Positions 1-8,121 of a DNA stretch of 64,000 nucleotides are shown here, in pieces. Each line of letters starts with the position of its first letter. Within the stretch, counting starts at the first letter, position 1. The notes under the pieces were generated by a model that saw only the letters and a program-made list of their open reading frames with translations, was not told the origin of the DNA and did not search any database. The stretch spans positions 496,001 to 560,000 of the forward strand of contig CAWIMV010000001.1 of NCBI GenBank assembly GCA_963837325.1. The letters are read 5' to 3'. The stretch comes from CAVQKZ01 sp963837325 (GTDB taxonomy: Bacteria > Actinomycetota > Actinomycetes > Mycobacteriales > Jatrophihabitantaceae). A program made the position numbers and the translations under genes.

Positions 1-1
1 C

Positions 2-655
2 GTGTTGCCGGCTTCGCCTTTAGTGGGCGGCAACATCGCCACGATGACCGGCGTGGGCCTGGCCCATAAGGCGACCGGCGACGGGGGCGTGGCGGTTGCG
101 TATTTCGGCGACGGAGCAGCCAACCGCGGCTCGTTCCATGAGGCCGTCAACCTCGGTGCGATCTGGAAGTTGCCCGTCATCTACGCCGTGATCGACAACG
201 GCTGGGCGATCTCGGTACCGCGTCCCGCCTCGACCTCCGGGGCGCTGATCGACCGCGCGGCCGGCTACGGCATCCCCGGTGACCTCGTAGACGGCAAAGA
301 TGTCGCCGCCTGTTACGCCGCAGCTGGTCGCGCAGTTTCCCGGGCCCGCGCCGGAGACGGCCCCACATTGCTGATCTTCGACTGCCCTCGTGGTTACGGG
401 CATGAGGAGGGCGACGCCCAGGACTATCGACCAAAGGAGGACTACGCGGCCGCTACCGCACGCGACCCGCTGCGGATCGCGACGGAAGATTTCCTGGAAC
501 GCGGACTGCTCGCCCCGGGCGATGTCGATTCGATGACGGCAGACGTGGACGCCATGGTCAGACGGGCCGTCGAGTTTGGGCTCGCGAGCCCTGAGCCAGC
601 CGCGGAGGACGCGTTCGCGCACGTGCGCCCCTCCCAGCGAGGAGCGACGCAATGA
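2..655 (+). CDS. TPP-dependent 2-oxoacid/acetoin dehydrogenase E1 alpha subunit (5'-truncated by window edge)
   Basis: C-terminal part of an E1 alpha subunit that binds thiamine diphosphate and decarboxylates a 2-oxo acid or acetoin together with the beta subunit encoded next. The TPP motif is visible: GDG near visible residue 36, then IDNG near residue 64, followed by the WAISVP segment typical of the family. The start lies outside the window, so about one third of the usual 320-360 residues is missing. The stop overlaps the next start as ATGA, indicating translational coupling. No E2 or E3 gene follows within the window, so pyruvate, branched-chain and acetoin specificities cannot be separated. 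Confidence 0.88.
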   Translation: MLPASPLVGGNIATMTGVGLAHKATGDGGVAVAYFGDGAANRGSFHEAVNLGAIWKLPVIYAVIDNGWAISVPRPASTSGALIDRAAGYGIPGDLVDGKDVAACYAAAGRAVSRARAGDGPTLLIFDCPRGYGHEEGDAQDYRPKEDYAAATARDPLRIATEDFLERGLLAPGDVDSMTADVDAMVRRAVEFGLASPEPAAEDAFAHVRPSQRGATQ

Positions 656-1659
656 AGTTCACCGTCCGCGACGCGGTCATCGAAGCGATGGACGAGGAGA
701 TCGAACGCGACCCGACCGTCTTTTTGATGGGGCAGGACGTCGGCGCCATGGGCGGCAACTTCGCTACCACGCGCGGACTGTTCGCGAAGTACGGGCCTGG
801 TCGAGTCAAAGACACGCCGATCTCGGAGGACGCGATGGTCGGCGCCGCTCTGGGTGCGGCGATCGCTGGGCAGCGGCCGATCGTCGAAGTGATGTTCTCC
901 GCGTTCCTCGGGTGTTGCATGGACGAGATCGCCAACCACATGAGCCAGATCCACTACGTATCGCGGGGTGCCGCCGTCCCGCGGATGACGCTGCGCACCG
1001 TCAACGTGTTCGGTCGGTCGTCCGGATGTCACCACTCCGGACGGCCCGAGTCGTGGTTGATGCACCTGCCCGGTCTGGTCGTCCTCGCGCCGAGTTCGCC
1101 CGCCGACACCAAAGGCATGCTCAAATTCGCGATTCGCTCCGACGACCCTGTCGTTTTCATCGAGAACGCGATGTTGTACGGAGAATCGGGTCCACGCCCG
1201 CCGGCGGAGGAGTTGATTCCGTTTGGCCGTGCGTCAATCGTGCGTGCCGGCACCGACATCACCGTCCTCGCGTACTCCGGAGCCGTGCGCCGTGCCGTCG
1301 CCGCGGCGCAAGTGCTGGAACTCCGCGGCGTCAGCGTCGAGGTTGTCGATCTGCGCAGCCTGGCCCCTCTCGACACCGGGACGATCTTTACGTCCGTGGC
1401 GAAGACCGGACGGTTGATCACGCTGGGTGAGGACGTGCGCACAGCGGGGGTCGGTGCCGAACTCTGCGCCCTCGTGACCGAGAACCTGTTCGGCGACCTG
1501 CAGGCTGCTCCCGTCCGCATCTCCGCGGCGGACACGCCCGTGCCGTTCTCGCCCGTACTCGAAGAGGCGATCGCACCCACCGTCGCACAGGTCGTCTCGA
1601 CAGCCCTGGCGATGACCGGCATGCACGTCGAAGAAAGCGTCGGAGCATCTCGAGCCTGA
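652..1659 (+). CDS. 2-oxoacid dehydrogenase E1 beta subunit
   Basis: A 335-residue protein with the transketolase pyrimidine-binding domain in the N-terminal half (residues about 1-175) and the transketolase C-terminal domain after it. It forms the alpha2beta2 E1 heterotetramer with the upstream product, contributing the TPP pyrimidine site. The segment SEDAMVGAALGAAIAG and the motif HLPGLVVLAPSSPAD are characteristic of the PDH/BCKDH/acetoin E1 beta family, and length is normal. The ATG overlaps the alpha stop by four bases. Only 24 bases separate it from the following oxidoreductase start, so it is probably in the same transcript. Substrate specificity is inferred at family level only. Confidence 0.9.
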   Translation: MKFTVRDAVIEAMDEEIERDPTVFLMGQDVGAMGGNFATTRGLFAKYGPGRVKDTPISEDAMVGAALGAAIAGQRPIVEVMFSAFLGCCMDEIANHMSQIHYVSRGAAVPRMTLRTVNVFGRSSGCHHSGRPESWLMHLPGLVVLAPSSPADTKGMLKFAIRSDDPVVFIENAMLYGESGPRPPAEELIPFGRASIVRAGTDITVLAYSGAVRRAVAAAQVLELRGVSVEVVDLRSLAPLDTGTIFTSVAKTGRLITLGEDVRTAGVGAELCALVTENLFGDLQAAPVRISAADTPVPFSPVLEEAIAPTVAQVVSTALAMTGMHVEESVGASRA

Positions 1660-1683
1660 TTCCAGCGAAACGGGGTGGAACCG

Positions 1684-2853
1684 ATGTCCCAACCGAGTCC
1701 AGACTTCGTCGTGATCGGTGCCGGCGTGGCCGGTGTGGCTGTCGCCGAACGCCTTGCTGCCCGCGGCGCGTCGGTGACGGTCGTCGAGGCAACCCAGGTA
1801 TGCGGGGGATCGAGCGCGCGGAACGCCGGCGGGGTCCGGCAGCAGTTCAGCCAGGAGATCAACATCCGGCTGGCTCGACGGACGGTCGCTTTGCTGGAGG
1901 GGCTTCGCGACCGCGGTACCGAACTCGGCTATCGGCAGGTCGGCTACCTATTCATGATTTCTCAGGCCGCTGCAGAGCCGTCGCTGAAGGATGCGATCCG
2001 ACTCCAGAACGAGTTGGCGGTCCCGTCCAAATGGATGTCCGTCGACGAGGCAACGGACATGGTGCCCGGCGTCCGTCCCGACGGCCTCGTCGGCGCAACC
2101 TTCTGCCCCACCGACGGTTATCTCGATCCGCACACGCTCGTCTCATCGCTTGCGGCGCAAGCACGTGGGCGAGGCGTGCGCATTCGCTCGCAAACGCCCG
2201 TCATCGGATTCGAGCGGCGAGGTGAGCGCATCGATGGCGTGCGATTGACCTCGACCGAGACGATCGCGACCGGCACCGTGGTCAACTGCACGGGTGCGTG
2301 GGCGAACAAGGTCGCGACCATGTACGGGGCAAAGCTGCCGATCGTCCCGTGGCGCTCGCAGTGCTTCGAAGTCAGCGGTGTTGGGAGAATGCCGAAAGAC
2401 TGCCCGGTGACCATCGACTTCGACAACGGCAAGACGTACTTCCATGCCGACGCCGAGGCGTTTGTGGCCGGAACCGACGCCGACGATGCGTGCACGCCGT
2501 CGTGGGACGTGCCTTTCGACTACGGGAAAGCCGAGTTGCTGGTACAGCGACTCATCAGTCGCTTCTCGAGCTTCGACGACGCCGTGGTTACGCACGGGTG
2601 GTCCGGCATGCTGGAACTCACACCCGACGAGAACCCGATCGCCGACTGGACGCACTTCGAGAACCTGTACACGATGGCGGGCTTCAGCGGGCACGGACTC
2701 GCGATCGCGCCCGGCCTGGCACAGGACGTGGCGGAGGTGCTGCTCGGCGGCTCGCCGGAGGTCGACCTGTCGCCCTACCGGCTGGAGCGCTTCGAATCGC
2801 TCGGCCCCCGCACCCTCTCGCGCGAGCCGGCCGAAGCGATGTCGATGAGGTGA
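1684..2853 (+). CDS. FAD-dependent oxidoreductase, DAO family (amine/amino-acid or sarcosine-oxidase-beta-like)
   Basis: A roughly 389-residue flavoprotein. The N-terminal Rossmann motif GAGVAGVAVAERLAARG binds FAD adenine, and a conserved GGSSARNAGGVRQQ segment follows, as in the DadA/sarcosine oxidase beta/glycine oxidase group. The C-terminal segment with GFSGHGLAIAPGLAQ is also typical. Such enzymes oxidise secondary amines or amino acids to imines with release of peroxide or transfer of electrons. I chose ATG 1684 because GGGTGG lies about six bases upstream; a GTG at 1675 would add three residues. The next gene, a RidA-like protein, starts four bases after the stop, which fits an imine-producing step. 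The actual substrate is unknown. Confidence 0.85.
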   Translation: MSQPSPDFVVIGAGVAGVAVAERLAARGASVTVVEATQVCGGSSARNAGGVRQQFSQEINIRLARRTVALLEGLRDRGTELGYRQVGYLFMISQAAAEPSLKDAIRLQNELAVPSKWMSVDEATDMVPGVRPDGLVGATFCPTDGYLDPHTLVSSLAAQARGRGVRIRSQTPVIGFERRGERIDGVRLTSTETIATGTVVNCTGAWANKVATMYGAKLPIVPWRSQCFEVSGVGRMPKDCPVTIDFDNGKTYFHADAEAFVAGTDADDACTPSWDVPFDYGKAELLVQRLISRFSSFDDAVVTHGWSGMLELTPDENPIADWTHFENLYTMAGFSGHGLAIAPGLAQDVAEVLLGGSPEVDLSPYRLERFESLGPRTLSREPAEAMSMR

Positions 2854-2857
2854 TCAG

Positions 2858-3286
2858 ATGACCGTGCAGGAGATCGTGCTGGACGACTGGCCGTGGACCA
2901 CGGACGCCTCGTATGCGCAGGCAGTGCGGGTCGGGTCGATGATCTACACGAGTGGGATCGCACCGTTCGACGAGCATGGAGCCGTCGTGGGCGTCGGTGA
3001 CATCGAAGCCCAGATCAGGCAGACGGTTGCGAACCTGGACCGGGTGCTGACGGCCGGTGGGAGCGCGCTCGACCACATCGCGCGCCAGCAGGTGTTCGTG
3101 CGGCGACCGGAGGACGTCCGGGCATTCGCGAAACTTCGGGGCGAGCTCTATTCGCCCCCGTTTCCGGCCAGCGTGCTCGTCGTCGTGATCGCGCAGGCGC
3201 ACCCGGACATGTTGGTCGAGATCGCATGCGAGGCCGTTGTGCCCGAACCAGCCGTTGACCAACGTAACGAATCAGGCATATCGTAA
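2858..3286 (+). CDS. RidA/YjgF/YER057c family protein
   Basis: A 142-residue member of the RidA superfamily, trimeric proteins of which the archetype hydrolyses reactive enamine/imine intermediates. The core fold signatures are present: IYTSGIAPFDEHG near residue 28, the QIRQTVANLDRVL helix, and a C-terminal VEIACEAVV strand that keeps the conserved Glu. The position that carries the catalytic Arg in true RidA (the PAR motif) reads PAS here, so classical 2-iminoacid deaminase activity is doubtful, as in the Rid4-Rid7 subgroups. Placement four bases after an FAD amine oxidase gene suggests a partner role. The stop codon lies inside a GTAAA-N3-TTTAC dyad. Confidence 0.85.
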   Translation: MTVQEIVLDDWPWTTDASYAQAVRVGSMIYTSGIAPFDEHGAVVGVGDIEAQIRQTVANLDRVLTAGGSALDHIARQQVFVRRPEDVRAFAKLRGELYSPPFPASVLVVVIAQAHPDMLVEIACEAVVPEPAVDQRNESGIS

Positions 3287-3298
3287 ATTGTTTACAAT
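3283..3298. promoter_or_regulatory. Putative FCD/GntR operator dyad (site A)
   Basis: The stretch reads GTAAATTGTTTACAAT. It contains two overlapping dyads: GTAAA-N3-TTTAC (3283-3295) and ATTGT-TT-ACAAT (3287-3298). It starts within the RidA-like stop codon and lies about 45 bases before the racemase-like start, so it could control an internal promoter. TTGT-NN-ACAA matches the half-site pattern known for FCD-type GntR regulators, and a GntR gene of that class is at 18335-19111. Related sites lie near 18270 and 19216. Operator function is inferred. Confidence 0.5.
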
Positions 3299-3343
3299 CC
3301 GCGTAATCGATCGAATCCGATCGCAAGTAGGAAGGCTTTTTCT

Positions 3344-4189
3344 GTGAACGGCAAACCGCATCTCGTCTGGGTGGAGGGGACAGAAGCACGCCCCGGACTC
3401 AACGGACTGTGGACGTTTCTCGACGATTACCTCAAGGAGCAGGCAGGCGATAAATTCGACGTGTCCTACGTCGCCTTCCCGCGAGCCGCGGGCGGCGTGC
3501 GGCAACTTGCCCCGCGGTTGCTGAGCGAGACGCTTGGACTGGTGGCCGCACAGGTCGCGGCCGAGTACGAAGCCGACCTGGTGATCTTCAATGACTGGGC
3601 AATGCCCATCCATGCGGCGCGCGCGCACCTGGACATTCCGGTGACGGGTGTGGCCGAGGCGTCGGCAGTTGTAGGCAACGTCCTTGCCCAGCGACCCGCG
3701 ATCGTGACCGTCGCCGAAGGCCTGCGCTGGGGCTTCGAACGCGACCTCCGCGACTTCGGGATGGCGGCGAAGATGCTGCAGCCGCCGGTGTGGTGGCTCG
3801 ACCCACAATCAACCCACGAGGACGTCCAGGATGCTGTGACCGAGCCCGCGGCATTCGTCGAGCGCTTCGACGGTGTAGCCCAGCGAGCTGTCGACGCGGG
3901 CGCTGACGCCATTTTGGTCGGCTGCGGTTACCTCGGCCCGACCCTGTCGCACGCCGGCTACACCCACGTGAGTGGGCGTCCTGACGTCCCGGTGTACGAC
4001 TGCACTCGGATGGCTTTCGAGTTGGGTGTGTTGCTGCACCGACTGCACCGCGACGGGGTCGGCCCCAGCCGGGTCGGCTTCCAGCAACCGCCCGAGTCCG
4101 GACGCAACGCAGTCGCCGATGTCCTTGCCCACCTGCAACTGGTCGACGGCGAAAAGAAGTCGCTGCTCACCTCGAAGCTCGGCCAATGA
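3344..4189 (+). CDS. Asp/Glu/hydantoin racemase superfamily protein (decarboxylase- or racemase-like), copy A
   Basis: A 281-residue cytosolic protein with the two-lobed Asp/Glu racemase fold. The second active-site cysteine is visible in AILVGCGYLGP near residue 190. The first catalytic cysteine, expected where hydantoin racemases read CFxDP, is replaced: here the segment reads IFNDWAMP, keeping the Asp. One-cysteine members include the cofactor-free arylmalonate decarboxylases, so racemase, isomerase and decarboxylase activities all remain possible. The GTG start is preceded by AGTAGGAAGG with about eight bases spacing. The ATG of the following SDR overlaps the stop by four bases. A paralogue with the same substitution is encoded at 23484-24308, again next to an SDR. 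Confidence 0.75.
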   Translation: MNGKPHLVWVEGTEARPGLNGLWTFLDDYLKEQAGDKFDVSYVAFPRAAGGVRQLAPRLLSETLGLVAAQVAAEYEADLVIFNDWAMPIHAARAHLDIPVTGVAEASAVVGNVLAQRPAIVTVAEGLRWGFERDLRDFGMAAKMLQPPVWWLDPQSTHEDVQDAVTEPAAFVERFDGVAQRAVDAGADAILVGCGYLGPTLSHAGYTHVSGRPDVPVYDCTRMAFELGVLLHRLHRDGVGPSRVGFQQPPESGRNAVADVLAHLQLVDGEKKSLLTSKLGQ

Positions 4190-4929
4190 CGGCGCCGGCG
4201 GAGCAGGACCTGCAGCAGGCGGCGATCGTCACCGGCGCTGGGAGCGGCATGGGCCGCGCAACAGCCGTCCGGCTCGCGACGTCTGGTTGGCATGTAGTCG
4301 CTGTCGACGTGCAACCGGACGGTCTCGCGGGACTGGTCGATCAGGTCAGTGCGGGGATCGTCGCGTGTCCGGTCGACATCACCGATCGCGACGCGCTCGA
4401 GTCGGCGATCGCGATGGCCATGCCGGACGAATGCTGCCTCACCGCGGTGATCAATGCCGCAGGGATCTACCCGCCGACCACCCTCGCTGACGTCACCGAA
4501 GCGACCTACCGCCGCATATTCGACGTGAACGTGCTCGGGACGCTGAACGCAATCGCAGCGGCCGTGCCGTATCTGCGAAAGCACGCCCACGGCGGGGCGA
4601 TCGTGAACTTCGCCTCGATCGACGCGCTATCCGTGTCGCCGGGGCAACTGCTCTACAGCGCGTCGAAGGCGGCGATCGTGTCGATCACGCGGTCGCTGGC
4701 CATCGAACTCGCGCCGGACGGCATCGTCGTCAACGGCGTCGCGCCGGGTTGGGTCGATACACCGGGCAACCGCGCCACCGGTCGGATGGACGCGGCTCTG
4801 GCCGCCGTCCCGCTGCAGCGCGCAGCTGCACCTGACGAGATCGTCGACTGGGTGCTGTCTCTGTGCCAGCGCGGCTCGTACATGACCGGCGAGACGCTCG
4901 TCATCGCCGGCGGGATCTACATGCGTTGA
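4186..4929 (+). CDS. Short-chain dehydrogenase/reductase (classical SDR), copy A
   Basis: A 247-residue NAD(P)-dependent oxidoreductase. The cofactor motif TGAGSGMG is near residue 16, NAAG near residue 91, and the catalytic Ser-Tyr-Lys set is visible as ASIDA and YSASK (Ser-x12-Tyr spacing kept). An acidic residue at the end of the second strand (VVAVDVQ) favours NAD. It is translationally coupled (ATGA) to the racemase-like gene, so it probably acts on the product or precursor of that enzyme. It closely resembles the SDR at 22728-23462: both share NAAG(I/V)YPP-T, Y-RIFD-NV-GTL and the ending TGET-V--GG--MR, indicating duplication of an SDR plus racemase-like pair. Confidence 0.9.
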   Translation: MTAPAEQDLQQAAIVTGAGSGMGRATAVRLATSGWHVVAVDVQPDGLAGLVDQVSAGIVACPVDITDRDALESAIAMAMPDECCLTAVINAAGIYPPTTLADVTEATYRRIFDVNVLGTLNAIAAAVPYLRKHAHGGAIVNFASIDALSVSPGQLLYSASKAAIVSITRSLAIELAPDGIVVNGVAPGWVDTPGNRATGRMDAALAAVPLQRAAAPDEIVDWVLSLCQRGSYMTGETLVIAGGIYMR

Positions 4930-4965
4930 GCAGTGCCCAACGCAGCCTCACGAACGGAGCTCGCA

Positions 4966-6129
4966 ATGAAAGGACGCATTCTGGCCTGCGGTCTGTCGGC
5001 ATGCCTGGTCGCGATGAGCCTCACCGCGTGCAGTTCCTCCGGCGGCTCGGCAGACGGCGGGATGAAGTTCGCCGTCATGGCTCCGCTGACCGGCGACAAC
5101 GCCGCATACGGCAAGAACCTGAAGAACGGCGCCAACCTGGCCGCAGCGGCGATCAACGCCGCGGGCGGTATCAAGGGCAAGAAGATCTCGCTGAAGTTCT
5201 ATGACGACAAGTGTGAACCGACCGAGGGTGCAAACGTTGCGTCCCGGATCGTCGCGGACGGCTCGTTCTTCGCCGTGATGGGCCCGGTGTGTTCCGCGGC
5301 TGCGCTCGCCGAGTTGCCGGTCCTGCAGCGCAGCAAGCTGGCTGACATCGCGGGCGACACGACGTCGCCGAAACTGACGGGCCGGTTCGACAACTTCGCG
5401 CGCACGATTCCGTCGGACAGCCAGGAAGCCACAAAGATCATCACGCTCGCCACGAAGGTGATGCGAAAGACGAGGATCGCGGTGCTTTCCGCGAGCGACG
5501 ACTTCGGCCAGCCGATCCTGCAGGGGATCCAGTCCGGCACGCAGTCGACATCCGCCAAAATCGTCGATTCCGAGACGTTCACACCAGGCAGCACCAAGGA
5601 CTTCACCCCGGCACTGACCAAGATCGCGTCGAAACATCCCGACGTCGTTCTCTTGGTCGGCTACTACAACGACATCGGACTCGCGGTATCACAATTCGAC
5701 GGTGCCGGGTTGCAGGGAGTCCCCACGATCTCGACGGCTGGCGTCGACAACCCCGACTTCGTCAGCCTGGCCGGCAAGGCCTCCGAAGGCTCGACGGTGT
5801 TTTCGTACTACAACTCCGACAACCCGCTGGCGGCCAACAAGTCGTTCGTGGCCGCCTATCGGGCCAGATATCACGTGCTTCCCAATGAACAAGCCGCCTA
5901 CGGCTACGAGCTTCCCTTCATCTACAAGAGCGCGATCGAGGCCGGAGCATCGAAATCCAACCTGATCGACAAGGTCAAGCGAGTGACCTACAACGGCCCG
6001 ACGGGCACAACCAAATTCGAATCCAACGGTGACGTCGCGGGCAAGGCCGGCGTCGTTCTGACGGTGAAGGACGGCAGGTTCGTCGTCGATCAAGCTCTGA
6101 CCGATGCGGTCAGTGGAAGCGGAGGCTGA
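4966..6129 (+). CDS. Branched-chain amino-acid-type ABC transporter substrate-binding lipoprotein, copy 1
   Basis: A roughly 387-residue type I periplasmic-binding-protein-fold lipoprotein. The signal peptide ends in a lipobox (SLTAC, Cys near residue 22), so it is anchored outside the membrane. The mature part starts with the family pattern MKFAVMAPLTGDNAAYG and includes GVDNPDFVSLAG. Start ATG 4966 is chosen because GGAG lies six bases upstream; an in-frame GTG at 4933 would spoil the signal peptide. It is followed by two permease and two ATPase genes, giving a complete five-gene importer. A clear paralogue lies at 16971-18143. The family imports amino acids, amides, urea or aromatic acids; the ligand here is unknown. 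Confidence 0.92.
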   Translation: MKGRILACGLSACLVAMSLTACSSSGGSADGGMKFAVMAPLTGDNAAYGKNLKNGANLAAAAINAAGGIKGKKISLKFYDDKCEPTEGANVASRIVADGSFFAVMGPVCSAAALAELPVLQRSKLADIAGDTTSPKLTGRFDNFARTIPSDSQEATKIITLATKVMRKTRIAVLSASDDFGQPILQGIQSGTQSTSAKIVDSETFTPGSTKDFTPALTKIASKHPDVVLLVGYYNDIGLAVSQFDGAGLQGVPTISTAGVDNPDFVSLAGKASEGSTVFSYYNSDNPLAANKSFVAAYRARYHVLPNEQAAYGYELPFIYKSAIEAGASKSNLIDKVKRVTYNGPTGTTKFESNGDVAGKAGVVLTVKDGRFVVDQALTDAVSGSGG

Positions 6130-6187
6130 CGTCTTGCCCGTCATTCGACGCACGCGCAACCTGACTGTGAGGCAGGCGAATTGAGCA

Positions 6188-7063
6188 ATGACCTACCTTG
6201 CACAGCAGCTCGTCAACGGACTGGCGGTGGGCGCGATCTACGCCCTCATCGCGGTCGGATACAACTTGGTCTACGGCATCCTCGGGTTGATCAACTTCGC
6301 GCATGGCGACGTGTACATGATGGGCACCTACGTCGTATTCGCGATGCTGACCGAAGGGGTTCCGTTCGTCTTCGCGGTGATCATCGGTCTGGCGACTGGC
6401 GCGATGCTTGGCCTTCTCGTAGAGCGGTTGGCTTATCGCCCGCTTCGAGGAGCCAACCGGATTGCTCCGACAGTGTCAGCAGTAGGTGCAGCGCTCGTGC
6501 TCGACAATGTCGCCCTCCGCATTTGGGGGCCGAGCACCAGGCGGTTCGACACCCCGATTCCTGACAAGACCTTCCACCTATTCGGCATCACCATTCGTTC
6601 GATGCATCTGATCGTTTTCGGGGTGGCCGCTGGCCTCGCCGTGCTGCTCTACCTCTTCGTCACGAAGACCCAGTGGGGACGGATGGTTCGCGCGATACGC
6701 GACGACCTGCCGACCGCCGAACTGATGGGCCTTCCGGTGAATCGCCTGGTCGCGTCCGTATACGCGTGGGGCAGCGTGCTCGGAGTAGCCGCCGGCGTCC
6801 TCTACGGCGCATATTTCCACAGCATCTTCGTCTCGATGGGATTCCAAGGCACGCTGTTCGCATTCACGGCCGCGGTGATCGGCGGGATCGGCAACGTCAC
6901 CGGCTCGTTCGTCGGCGGTCTCCTGCTCGGCCTCATCCAGGCCATCGGCGTCGCGTACATCTCCTCTGGCTACACCAACGCGATCACGTTCTCGGTGCTG
7001 ATCGTGATTCTGGTCGTGCGGCCGAACGGTCTGCTCGGCAAGGCCGAAGTAGTGCGAGCATGA
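6188..7063 (+). CDS. Branched-chain-type ABC transporter permease LivH-like, copy 1
   Basis: A 291-residue inner-membrane permease of the LivH family, with about eight hydrophobic segments. The N-terminal motif NGLAVGAIYALIAVGYNLVYG and the segment GLINFAHGDVYM are hallmarks of LivH. The cytoplasmic coupling region RAIRDDLPTAELMGLPVN sits near residue 175. It pairs with the LivM-like protein encoded next to form the heterodimeric channel. Its stop overlaps the LivM start as ATGA. Length is normal. The counterpart in the convergent operon is at 13866-14741. Confidence 0.93.
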   Translation: MTYLAQQLVNGLAVGAIYALIAVGYNLVYGILGLINFAHGDVYMMGTYVVFAMLTEGVPFVFAVIIGLATGAMLGLLVERLAYRPLRGANRIAPTVSAVGAALVLDNVALRIWGPSTRRFDTPIPDKTFHLFGITIRSMHLIVFGVAAGLAVLLYLFVTKTQWGRMVRAIRDDLPTAELMGLPVNRLVASVYAWGSVLGVAAGVLYGAYFHSIFVSMGFQGTLFAFTAAVIGGIGNVTGSFVGGLLLGLIQAIGVAYISSGYTNAITFSVLIVILVVRPNGLLGKAEVVRA

Positions 7064-8121
7064 GCATGACAGGGAAGGGTGTGGTCATCGATCCGTCGAT
7101 GGCCGATCCCGTCGATGCGCCGGAGGCAACGACGGTGTCGAACGGTCTGGTCCGCATCGCGTCTGCGCTGCAGAACGTCGCGCGCGACCGTCGCTTTCGG
7201 GCGATCTCGATCGTGATCTGCTGCGTCGCGCTGCTGTTCCTCCCAATGTATCTGAAGAACCAGTTCTATCTGCGGATGGCGATCGACGCACTCATCTTCA
7301 TTCCGCTCGTGGTCGGCCAGAACGTGATCACCGGTAACAGCGGGCAGGTCGCAATGGGCCACGCCGCGTTCTACGGAACCGGTGCGTATGTGACGGCGAT
7401 CCTGACCGTTGACAACGGCTGGGGCACGGTGGTCACGATCCTGGCCTCCATCCTCGTTACCGCGTTCGTCGGCCTCGCGACAGGTCTGCCGGCGATCCGC
7501 ATCTCCGGCGACTACCTGTTCATCGTCACGATCGGGTTGAACCTGATCTTCCTCGACGTGGTGACCCAGTGGACCGGATTCACCGGCGGCGCATCCGGAA
7601 TTCCGGGTGTACCCGTTCCGTCCCCGTTCGGCATCAAGCTGCGCACCCAGGACCGGTTCTACTATCTCGCGCTCGCAGCCGCAGCGCTGAGCGTTATCGT
7701 CGCACTGCTGCTCGTGCACTCGCGATTCGGCAAGACCGTGGAGGCCGTCCGCGACGACCCGACGGCCGCGCTCGCGAGCGGGATGAGCCTGGTCCGTACG
7801 CGAATCATCGTGTTCAGCGTCGGCGCGGGCATGGCCGGCATGTCCGGCTCCATCCTCGCATTCCAGTTGGGTTTCGTCGGCCCGCAGAGCTTCCAGTTCC
7901 TGGTGTCGCTGCTCATCTTCGAGATGGCGATTATTGGTGGCCTCGGCAACGTCGTCGGCTCGATCGTGGGTGCTGCGCTGCTGGTTATCCTGCCGGAGGC
8001 CCTGCGCTCGGTGCAGGACTACCGCGTGGGCATCGGCGGGGTCGCAATACTGATCTTGATGGTGTGGCGGCCGCAGGGCTTGGTCGGCAGCGTCCGGATG
8101 ACTTCGCTGGTGCGGCGATGA
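7060..8121 (+). CDS. Branched-chain-type ABC transporter permease LivM-like, copy 1
   Basis: A 353-residue permease of the LivM family. After a polar N-terminal extension of about 45 residues come roughly nine to ten membrane segments. The motifs NVITGNSGQVAMGHAAFYG and RISGDYLFIVTIGLNLIF are diagnostic, and the coupling region VRDDPTAALASGM lies near residue 230. The start ATG at 7060 overlaps the LivH stop; the longer reading frame upstream is antisense-like extension inside livH and is not used. The stop overlaps the LivG-like ATG, so the permeases and ATPase are translationally coupled. Confidence 0.92.
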   Translation: MSMTGKGVVIDPSMADPVDAPEATTVSNGLVRIASALQNVARDRRFRAISIVICCVALLFLPMYLKNQFYLRMAIDALIFIPLVVGQNVITGNSGQVAMGHAAFYGTGAYVTAILTVDNGWGTVVTILASILVTAFVGLATGLPAIRISGDYLFIVTIGLNLIFLDVVTQWTGFTGGASGIPGVPVPSPFGIKLRTQDRFYYLALAAAALSVIVALLLVHSRFGKTVEAVRDDPTAALASGMSLVRTRIIVFSVGAGMAGMSGSILAFQLGFVGPQSFQFLVSLLIFEMAIIGGLGNVVGSIVGAALLVILPEALRSVQDYRVGIGGVAILILMVWRPQGLVGSVRMTSLVRR

